DNA from: CAVOBC01 sp963693635
GTDB lineage: Bacteria > Pseudomonadota > Gammaproteobacteria > Pseudomonadales > Azotimanducaceae
Assembly (NCBI GenBank): GCA_963693635.1
Contig: CAVOBC010000144.1
Span: 1-10,761, forward strand
DNA length: 10,761 bases
Direction: 5' to 3'
Position numbers and translations under genes: made by a program. The notes under the pieces were generated by a model, which did not search any database, was not told where the DNA came from, and saw only the letters and a program-made list of their open reading frames with translations. Positions within the stretch are counted from its first letter, which is position 1; each line of letters opens with the position of its first letter. Positions 1 through 4,463 of the stretch are shown here, one piece after another.

Positions 1-980
1 CAGCGTCGGATGAGCACCACCGCCCGCAGCCGCCAAACACCTCAACCAGGGATGGCGATCCTGTCGACACCGACCGAAAAAAGGGCGAAGCTGAAGGAGA
101 CGGTGAAGCTGAAGGAGACGGTGAAGTTGAAGGAGACGGTGAAGTTGAAGGAGACGGTGAAGGCGAGGGCGAGGGCGAAGAAGGCCGGGCCGGGCGCGAT
201 GGCGAGGGCGGTGATGGCGAAGGCAAAAGTGACTCACCCGGCGCAGGCGTCCGGGATGTAGAAACGGCAACGCCGCAGCAATCTGCACTCAAGGTTTGGA
301 ATCAGCGCCTGTTTGAAGATTATGACGAAGAAGCAGAGCTCGGCGTCCGCAACATGAAGATGGCCCTCCGGCGCCTGCGCAGGTTCGCGCGTGAGTCGAG
401 CGAGCTTGAACTTGACCTTGACGGCACCATTCGCTCGACTGCAAGGAACGGTGGCTTGCTTGACATCAGGATGCTTCCGGAGCGACGCAACAACATCAAG
501 GTTCTGCTGATGCTTGATGTTGGCGGTTCTATGGACTCGCACATCGAGTTGATGTCGCAATTGTTCACGGCCGCCCGAGGTGAGTTCAAATACCTCGAGA
601 CCTTCTACTTCCACAATTTCCTTTACGAGTCTGTGTGGACGAACAATGATCGTGGTCCCCAGCACCTCGTTTCGACGCTCGATCTGGCGCGCCGATTTCC
701 GCGTGACACGAAGGTAATTTTCGTCGGGGACGCTCGGATGGGGCTACAGGAGATTCTTGAGAAAGGCGGCAGCATCGAGCACCACAATGCGGAGGCGGGG
801 CGAGCCTGGATGAATCTCATTGACGAGCGTTTTGCGCGTGTCGCCTGGATGAATCCTGCGCCGGAGTCCGGTTGGCGCGACTCACAATCAACTGAGCTTG
901 TTCGGCGGATTGTCGACGGACAGATGTACCATCTGAGCGTCGACGGTCTGCAAGAAGCGATGAAGTTTCTGGCGAGATGA
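1..980 (+). CDS. CoxE-like von Willebrand factor A domain protein, 3' part (5' end outside window)
   Basis: The frame is open from the first bases (first full codon at 3) to TGA at 978-980, giving 325 residues with no in-frame start before the ATG at 354, so the gene begins upstream. The N-terminal part seen here is a low-complexity linker rich in Gly, Glu and Asp (about residues 29-60) built from an 18-bp tandem repeat. From about residue 95 the protein matches, from memory of the family, the conserved CoxE-like VWA proteins: a KVWNQRLFEDYDEE stretch, an Arg-rich RRLRRFAR helix, LDGTIRSTARNGG, then the VWA core with LMLDVGGSMD at residues 169-178, and later FYFHNFLYESVW and VIFVGDARM. The metal site is DxGxS rather than the usual DxSxS. 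Family members are commonly encoded beside MoxR-type AAA+ ATPases and are thought to work with them in assembling or remodelling protein complexes; that partner would lie upstream, outside the window. The exact substrate is unknown. No signal peptide can be judged because the N-terminus is missing. Confidence 0.9.
   Translation, partial: ASDEHHRPQPPNTSTRDGDPVDTDRKKGEAEGDGEAEGDGEVEGDGEVEGDGEGEGEGEEGRAGRDGEGGDGEGKSDSPGAGVRDVETATPQQSALKVWNQRLFEDYDEEAELGVRNMKMALRRLRRFARESSELELDLDGTIRSTARNGGLLDIRMLPERRNNIKVLLMLDVGGSMDSHIELMSQLFTAARGEFKYLETFYFHNFLYESVWTNNDRGPQHLVSTLDLARRFPRDTKVIFVGDARMGLQEILEKGGSIEHHNAEAGRAWMNLIDERFARVAWMNPAPESGWRDSQSTELVRRIVDGQMYHLSVDGLQEAMKFLAR
87..158 (+). repeat. Four 18-bp coding tandem repeats in the VWA gene
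   Basis: Four head-to-tail copies of an 18-bp unit start at 87, 105, 123 and 141. The first two copies are identical to each other, as are the last two; the pairs differ at one base (gct or gtt as the second codon). Each unit keeps the frame and encodes six residues, Glu-Ala/Val-Glu-Gly-Asp-Gly. A further Gly-Glu dipeptide run follows to about 182. The result is a strongly acidic, probably disordered linker ahead of the VWA domain. Near-identity of the copies suggests recent duplication by slippage or unequal exchange, so copy number may vary between strains. Confidence 0.95.
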
Positions 981-1030
981 CCCGCACAGACCCGGGGTCC
1001 GGCACCTATCCCCAGGCCGCCAACCCGAGG

Positions 1031-1064
1031 CCTCGCCTATGCCAGAAGCCGCGCCTAGGCGAGG
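1031..1064. terminator. Stem-loop between convergent genes, overlapping the isomerase stop codon
   Basis: A perfect 9-bp inverted repeat (cctcgccta at 1031-1039, taggcgagg at 1056-1064) with a 16-nt loop lies between the convergent VWA and isomerase genes. The arm at 1056-1064 contains the TAG stop (1057-1055, minus strand) and the last codons of the isomerase. Position favours a role in transcript ends of one or both genes. No T-run follows the stem on either strand, so it is not a classical intrinsic terminator and could equally be a 3'-end stabiliser. Confidence 0.3.
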
Positions 1065-1576
1065 TTGGGGAACCCGCTGGCAAGTTTTGCGTTCCACTCA
1101 TCAACCCGTCCCTGCTGTGCTGACAGCAAGGCATCGACGTCACCGCCAAACGTGACTGACAGGATCTTGTCGCCCTGCTCAACGGCGTCGACGACGGCCT
1201 GATCTTCACTGCCGTTCACGGCACCGAATATCGAATGCGCGTCATCGAGATGTGGCGTCGGCACATGCGTGATGAAAAACTGGCTGCCGTTGGTACCGGC
1301 ACCTGCGTTCGCCATCGAAAGCTTGCCGGGCTTGTCATGACGTAGCGAGGCGTCGAACTCGTCTTCGAACTGGTAGCCAGGACTGCCGGTTCCGGTCCCG
1401 AGAGGGCACCCCCCCTGAACCATGAAACTTGCGATGACCCGATGGAAACCAAGGTTATCGTAGTAACCCTTGTTGGCCAGATTGACAAAGTTAGCACAGG
1501 TAACGGGCGCCTGATCCGGAAACAATGTCAGGTTGATATTGCCTTTTGTCGTTTCAATGTTCGCAGAGATATCCAA
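1055..1576 (-). CDS. Cytosolic cyclophilin-type peptidyl-prolyl cis-trans isomerase
   Basis: Encodes a 173-residue cyclophilin that catalyses cis-trans isomerisation of peptide bonds before proline during folding. The single domain covers about residues 7-145. The active-site signature FHRVIASFMVQGG carries Arg46, Phe51 and Gln54 (human cyclophilin A Arg55, Phe60, Gln63), and NGSQFF with the Phe pair at 100-101 follows. The usual cyclosporin-contact Trp is His109 (PTPHLD), so cyclosporin binding is probably weak, as in many bacterial forms. A tail of about 25 residues follows the domain. There is no signal peptide, so it should act in the cytoplasm. Start: TTG at 1576-1574 is preceded at 6 nt by GAGG (1586-1583); the upstream GTG at 1588 would add four residues but has no ribosome binding site. 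It follows gltA on the same strand after 48 bp and is probably cotranscribed with it. Confidence 0.93.
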   Translation of the reverse strand: MDISANIETTKGNINLTLFPDQAPVTCANFVNLANKGYYDNLGFHRVIASFMVQGGCPLGTGTGSPGYQFEDEFDASLRHDKPGKLSMANAGAGTNGSQFFITHVPTPHLDDAHSIFGAVNGSEDQAVVDAVEQGDKILSVTFGGDVDALLSAQQGRVDEWNAKLASGFPNLA

Positions 1577-1582
1577 GACTAA

Positions 1583-1588
1583 CCTCAC
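1583..1588 (-). promoter_or_regulatory. Ribosome binding site deciding the TTG start of the isomerase gene
   Basis: On the minus strand GTGAGG occupies 1588-1583, and GAGG lies 6 nt before TTG at 1576. The GTG within this motif could itself be read as a start, but the bases upstream of it (about 1589-1605) show no Shine-Dalgarno-like sequence, so TTG is preferred. Confidence 0.55.
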
Positions 1589-1624
1589 AGGGTGACTGAG
1601 AATGTCGAGTGGTTTCGGCGCGTG

Positions 1625-2905
1625 TTACCGCGCAGCGATTGGCAAGTAGTCGCGTCGGTTGGGGCCGAGGTAAAGCTGCCGTGGGCGCCCAATCTTGTAA
1701 GGCGCTCGCAGCATCTCGTCCCAATGTGTGATCCAGCCCGGGGTTCGTCCAGTCGTAAATATAACGGTGAACATGTTGGGCGGGATGCCGATAGCTTTCA
1801 GGATGATGCCGCTGTAGAAGTCCACGTTTGGGTACAGCTTGCGGTCTATGAAGTAGCTGTCTTCACGTGCCAGTTTCTCAAGTTCCATCGCAATCGGCAG
1901 CAATGGGTCGTCGCCAACGCCGAGTTCTTCGAGCACATCATGGCAGGACTCACGCAGGACCGTCGCCCGCGGATCAAAATTCTTGTAGACCCGATGACCG
2001 AAGCCCATCAGTTTCGTCGAATCGCTCTTGTCCTTGGCGCGCTCGACGAATGACGCGATATTGGACGTGTCGCCAATCTCGGCCAGCATCTCCAGCACAG
2101 CTTCGTTGGCGCCGCCATGGGCGGGGCCCCAAAGGGCTGCGATTCCGGCCGCGATTGCCGCGTAAGGATCCGTGTCGGTTGATCCGGCAAGGCGGACGGT
2201 AGAGGTCGAGGCGTTCTGCTCATGATCGGCATGCAGCAGGAAAATACGGTCCATTGCTCTCGTGACGATCGGGCTGACATTCGGCGCTTCGCCGCGTTTG
2301 CCGAAGCACATGTGCAGGAAGTTTTCGGCATAGCCGAGGTCAGGGTCCGGAGCGACAAACGCCTCACCTAGCATATGTTTGTAGGTCATCGCCGCGAGGG
2401 TCGGCATCTTGGCAATGAGGTTGAGCGCGGCGTCCTTTCTGTCGGCCTCGTTCATGATGTCACTGCCGTCATGGTAGAGCGACGCCAATCCCGCAGTTGC
2501 GGCACAAATGATCGACATGGGGTGAGCGGTCGGTTCGAAAGCGTCGAAGATCTTTGGAAATCTGCCTTCGACAGCTTGTCTCGACTTGATTTCGCCCTCG
2601 AAACTCGCGAGTTCTGCCGCAGAAGGCAGTTCGCCGTTCAAGAGGAGATAGCAAACTTCAAGGTGTGTGGAGTCCTCTGCCAACTGCTCTATCGGATAGC
2701 CCCGATAGAGCAGAATGCCCGCATCGCCGTCGATGTAAGTTACTTGTGAATCGCACGCCGCCGTCGACAGAAAGCCGGGATCGTAGGTGTAGATGCCCTC
2801 GGCAATGAGACCGCGTACGTCGACAACGTTCGCGCCCTCCGTCGCCTCCAGAACCGGTAGTTCTGCAGTCTTGTTATTGATTGTTATCTGCACCTTCTCT
2901 GCCAT
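1625..2905 (-). CDS. gltA: Citrate synthase (type II, hexameric family)
   Basis: A complete 426-residue citrate synthase, close to the E. coli enzyme (427) in length. It condenses oxaloacetate with acetyl-CoA to citrate in the cytoplasm, the entry step of the TCA cycle. The three catalytic residues are in place: His263 in WGPAHGGANE, His304 in GFGHRVYKNFDPRA and Asp362 in YPNVDFYSG; Arg313 and Arg386 fit the substrate arginines. The block RAMDRIFLLHADHEQNAST (217-235) and the small N-terminal domain (about 1-50) are typical of the NADH-regulated type II family, but the position of E. coli Cys206, linked to NADH inhibition, is Gly205 here. The ATG at 2905 is preceded by a weak purine-rich site (gtgaga) and, about 30 bp further up, by a good promoter match. 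It is divergent from sdhCDAB across 668 bp and leads into the isomerase gene. Confidence 0.98.
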   Translation of the reverse strand: MAEKVQITINNKTAELPVLEATEGANVVDVRGLIAEGIYTYDPGFLSTAACDSQVTYIDGDAGILLYRGYPIEQLAEDSTHLEVCYLLLNGELPSAAELASFEGEIKSRQAVEGRFPKIFDAFEPTAHPMSIICAATAGLASLYHDGSDIMNEADRKDAALNLIAKMPTLAAMTYKHMLGEAFVAPDPDLGYAENFLHMCFGKRGEAPNVSPIVTRAMDRIFLLHADHEQNASTSTVRLAGSTDTDPYAAIAAGIAALWGPAHGGANEAVLEMLAEIGDTSNIASFVERAKDKSDSTKLMGFGHRVYKNFDPRATVLRESCHDVLEELGVGDDPLLPIAMELEKLAREDSYFIDRKLYPNVDFYSGIILKAIGIPPNMFTVIFTTGRTPGWITHWDEMLRAPYKIGRPRQLYLGPNRRDYLPIAAR

Positions 2906-2935
2906 CGGGTCTCACTCGTGAGCGAAAGGCGCTAC

Positions 2936-2964
2936 AATGTAATCAAATCGCCCTTGGCTGTAAA
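2936..2964 (-). promoter_or_regulatory. Candidate sigma-70 promoter of gltA
   Basis: On the minus strand, TTTACA (2964-2959; 5 of 6 to consensus -35) and TACATT (2941-2936; 4 of 6 to consensus -10) are separated by exactly 17 bp. A start near 2929 would give an untranslated leader of about 24 nt before the gltA ATG. This is the best promoter match I found in the divergent region; it rests on sequence match only. Confidence 0.5.
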
Positions 2965-3010
2965 GGCGATGGTCGCACCCTCGCGTGCCCTGCAGAGCGA
3001 GCGTCAAGCA

Positions 3011-3039
3011 TTGTCTTTGAGCCTCCAAATCTCTATTGT
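3011..3039 (+). promoter_or_regulatory. Weak candidate promoter toward sdhC
   Basis: TTGTCT (3011-3016) and TATTGT (3034-3039), each 4 of 6 to consensus, are spaced 17 bp apart. It is the best-spaced pair I found on the + strand upstream of sdhC. If used, transcription would start near 3046 and give a leader of more than 500 nt, with the dyads at 3091-3135 inside the transcript. A promoter nearer sdhC could be activator-dependent and missed by eye. Confidence 0.2.
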
Positions 3040-3090
3040 TCTCGGCGCAAAATCAGCACAAAAAGCAAGCCTTGCTGGTTCTTGTCCCAA

Positions 3091-3109
3091 AATTGTCATC
3101 CTGACAATT
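3091..3109. promoter_or_regulatory. Perfect 8-bp dyad, operator-like
   Basis: aattgtca (3091-3098), a 3-bp spacer, then tgacaatt (3102-3109). The 19-bp dyad has the size and symmetry of a dimeric repressor or activator site and lies between the divergent promoters of two TCA transcription units. I cannot assign it to a named regulator. As RNA it would form an AU-rich 8-bp hairpin with a 3-nt loop and no following T-run, so a DNA-level role is more likely. Confidence 0.5.
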
Positions 3110-3119
3110 CCTGGCGGTC

Positions 3120-3135
3120 GGTTTGCAAGCAAACC
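3120..3135. promoter_or_regulatory. Second dyad, 7-bp arms
   Basis: ggtttgc (3120-3126), two bases, then gcaaacc (3129-3135). It starts 10 bp after the end of the dyad at 3091-3109; the two centres (3100 and about 3127.5) are roughly two and a half helical turns apart. It could be another protein site or, in RNA, a 6-bp hairpin with a 4-nt loop. Its arms do not match the first dyad, so a different binding protein would be expected. Confidence 0.35.
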
Positions 3136-3190
3136 TCGCATGATCTTGCAGAAAAGTGGCGGTGCATCCCTGCACCGCTCGCCGGTGCCC

Positions 3191-3213
3191 GTCCCAGAAC
3201 GGCGTTCTTGGAC
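3191..3213. repeat. Imperfect 10-bp inverted repeat
   Basis: gtcccagaac (3191-3200) and gttcttggac (3204-3213) are complementary at 9 of 10 positions around a 3-bp centre. It lies in the GC-rich half of the gltA-sdhC region and would form a stable hairpin if transcribed. No function can be assigned. Confidence 0.4.
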
Positions 3214-3245
3214 AGGAACTTGTCAGGCGCCTTCTCGAGGCCACG

Positions 3246-3298
3246 CTTCGCGGCAGGACTGTTCACTGCAGGACCTCGCCGGAGGACTTCGCGGCAGG
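3246..3298. repeat. 12-bp direct repeat in the control region
   Basis: cttcgcggcagg occurs exactly at 3246-3257 and again at 3287-3298, 41 bp apart (about four helical turns). Related gcaggac and gaggac words lie between. It may be tandem binding words or a local duplication remnant. Confidence 0.4.
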
Positions 3299-3468
3299 GC
3301 ACTTCGTGGTCAGAGGAGTTTCGTCCAAACACCCCATCGACTCGGAGCGCCCGCACCAATCGCCGATCACGACATACGTGCGCTGGCGTGAACGGTAGGT
3401 GGCTGGCAAGATGCCACAGTAGCAACCGGGCGTTATGCTCGGCAGGGGCTGTCGACAGGTTGGCCCGT

Positions 3469-3502
3469 GGCATCGGCAAGTAGCGGGCATCGGCCGGTAG
3501 AG
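3469..3502. repeat. Two 17-bp imperfect tandem copies upstream of sdhC
   Basis: Two adjacent 17-bp units (3469-3485 and 3486-3502) share the 9-bp word ggcatcggc exactly and match at 14 of 17 positions. They end about 70 bp before the sdhC start. Confidence 0.4.
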
Positions 3503-3559
3503 GCCTGATAGCGGGGAGGTAAAGGGTCGCCCGGGAATCGTGCAGGCCAGAAATAATAC

Positions 3560-3564
3560 GGAGA
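3560..3564 (+). promoter_or_regulatory. Ribosome binding site deciding the TTG start of sdhC
   Basis: GGAGA at 3560-3564 lies 9 nt before TTG at 3574. No in-frame ATG or GTG lies nearby upstream, and translation from TTG gives the expected SdhC N-terminus leading directly into RPVNLDL, so the TTG start is well supported. Confidence 0.75.
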
Positions 3565-3573
3565 ACGTTAGCC

Positions 3574-3957
3574 TTGAACGAAGATTCTCGTCCAGTCAAT
3601 CTGGACCTCGGCAAAATGGCGTGGCCGGTGACGGCCATCGCGTCCATCCTGCATCGCATTGCGGGCGGCGCGCTCTTCGTTGCGGTTGGCTTCATGCTTT
3701 ACGCGCTCGAGCTATCGCTAACCTCAGAAGCCGAGTTCCTTCGACTCAAGGCCATGATGTCGCACCCGGTCGGGATGTTCATCACCTGGGGCATTCTCGC
3801 CGCCCTCGGCTATCACCTTGTCGCCGGGATCAAGCACCTCCTGCTCGACTTCGAAATCGGCGACACTCTTGAAGGAGCGACCTTTGGCGCCAGAGTCACT
3901 TTGCTGTTTGGTAGCATTTTGATCTTGCTGGCAGCGATCTGGGTCCTTCAGTCCTGA
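3574..3957 (+). CDS. sdhC: Succinate dehydrogenase cytochrome b556 membrane subunit SdhC
   Basis: A 127-residue membrane anchor of complex II, about the length of E. coli SdhC (129). With SdhD it holds heme b and forms the ubiquinone site, anchoring the SdhAB part to the inner membrane. RPVNLDL near the N-terminus and ASILHR (21-28) are family hallmarks. Ser24 and Arg28 match the quinone-site Ser27 and Arg31 of E. coli, and His81 in GYHLVAGIKH matches the heme ligand His84, all with the same offset of 3. Three membrane segments lie at about 29-47, 64-88 and 107-125. The start is TTG at 3574 with GGAGA 9 nt upstream. It is the first gene of sdhCDAB-sucAB; sdhD follows only after 131 bp, unlike the close packing in E. 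coli. Confidence 0.96.
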   Translation: MNEDSRPVNLDLGKMAWPVTAIASILHRIAGGALFVAVGFMLYALELSLTSEAEFLRLKAMMSHPVGMFITWGILAALGYHLVAGIKHLLLDFEIGDTLEGATFGARVTLLFGSILILLAAIWVLQS

Positions 3958-4088
3958 CACCGTCGAACCCTGGGAGCACGCCCGAACCTGCCTGGCTATA
4001 ACCCCAGCATCCACATCCGACAACATCGACAATGAGCGCGCAGTAGCGCGTAAAACCTGGGCAACCAGCGAGAGGCAGCAAAAAACGC
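3958..4088 (+). other. Expanded sdhC-sdhD spacer
   Basis: 131 bp between two genes that are almost contiguous in E. coli. It contains a TATAAC hexamer (3997-4002; 5 of 6 to a -10) without a good -35, a small hairpin cgcgc/gcgcg (4037-4041 and 4046-4050, loop agta) and a four-codon mini-frame (4033-4047, atgagcgcgcagtag). Nothing here is a convincing gene; an internal promoter or processing site is possible but unproven. Confidence 0.4.
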
Positions 4089-4463
4089 ATGCTCACACAA
4101 GTCACAAGCTTCGCCAGAAACGGCCTGGCAGATTGGGTAATACAACGGGTCACTGCGGTTCTGCTGGGCTTCTATGCCGTCTTTCTGACAGGGTTTGTCG
4201 TCGCGACGCCAGACTTGACCTACGAGATATGGCGCAGCCTCTTCTCAAGCACCTGGATGCAAGTGGCGACCCTGCTCGCGCTCCTTTCCATCTGTGCGCA
4301 TGGCTGGATCGGCATGTGGACCATCATCACTGACTATCTGCGCCGACACACGGCGGGCGAGAGCGCTGACCTCTGGCGGGTGCTCAGTCTCTTTGGCTGC
4401 ATCCTGCTGACCTTCGCTTATCTCGTTTGGGGCACACGTATTCTGTGGGGGGACCTGTCATGA
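4089..4463 (+). CDS. sdhD: Succinate dehydrogenase membrane anchor subunit SdhD
   Basis: A 124-residue partner of SdhC in the complex II membrane domain. FARNGLADWVIQR at 8-20 matches the conserved N-terminus of gammaproteobacterial SdhD. His71 in CAHGWIGMW is at the same number as the E. coli heme-side His71, and Asp82-Tyr83 in TDYL coincide with the E. coli quinone-site Asp82 and Tyr83. Three membrane segments fall at about 22-40, 56-77 and 97-116. ATG 4089 is the first in-frame start after a TAG at 4044-4046. Its purine-rich site GAGAGG (4070-4075) is 13 nt away, longer than ideal, suggesting modest initiation. The C-terminal Ser-stop overlaps the sdhA start in an ATGA (4460-4463), so SdhD and SdhA are translationally coupled. 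The protein is slightly longer than the E. coli form (115), mostly in the loop at 85-97. Confidence 0.96.
   Translation: MLTQVTSFARNGLADWVIQRVTAVLLGFYAVFLTGFVVATPDLTYEIWRSLFSSTWMQVATLLALLSICAHGWIGMWTIITDYLRRHTAGESADLWRVLSLFGCILLTFAYLVWGTRILWGDLS

Larger units (their letters stand above)
2906..3573. other. Divergent gltA/sdhC control region, no convincing gene
   Basis: This 668-bp stretch separates the divergent gltA and sdhC starts. Frames open through it (for example 2918-3391 on + and part of 3096-3695 on -) give Arg/Pro/Ser-rich translations with no recognisable domain, so I call it non-coding. The gltA-proximal part (about 2930-3150) is visibly more AT-rich and holds the gltA promoter and two perfect dyads (3091-3109, 3120-3135). 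A smaller dyad, gcaag/cttgc, sits at 3065-3075. The sdhC-proximal part (about 3180-3550) is GC-rich with an imperfect dyad (3191-3213), a 12-bp direct repeat, a perfect 10-bp palindrome ctgtcgacag (3449-3458) and a short tandem repeat (3469-3502). I saw no convincing Crp, Fnr or ArcA site by eye. Confidence 0.7.

Noticed and set aside
10..261. Open frame with KLKETV repeats on +
   Set aside because: It is the out-of-frame reading of the 18-bp repeats inside the VWA gene, whose own frame is open through the whole segment and continues into a recognisable domain.
1592..2053. 153-codon + frame opposite the 3' end of gltA
   Set aside because: Shadow of citrate synthase, whose conserved C-terminal residues are encoded on the other strand.
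2918..3391. 157-codon + frame in the gltA-sdhC region
   Set aside because: Composition is Arg/Ser/Pro/Ala-rich, no motif is recognisable, several overlapping frames are equally open, and it would overlap the proposed gltA promoter.
3529..3557. AATAAT near 3552 as a -10 for sdhC
   Set aside because: No -35 at proper spacing, and a start there would fall at or past the sdhC ribosome binding site.
3096..3695. 199-codon minus-strand frame reaching into sdhC
   Set aside because: Overlaps the sdhC start antisense and shows no recognisable protein features.
4427..4459. Upstream TTG start for sdhA adding 11 residues
   Set aside because: ATG 4460 has a good ribosome binding site, forms the usual ATGA overlap with sdhD and matches the known SdhA N-terminus.
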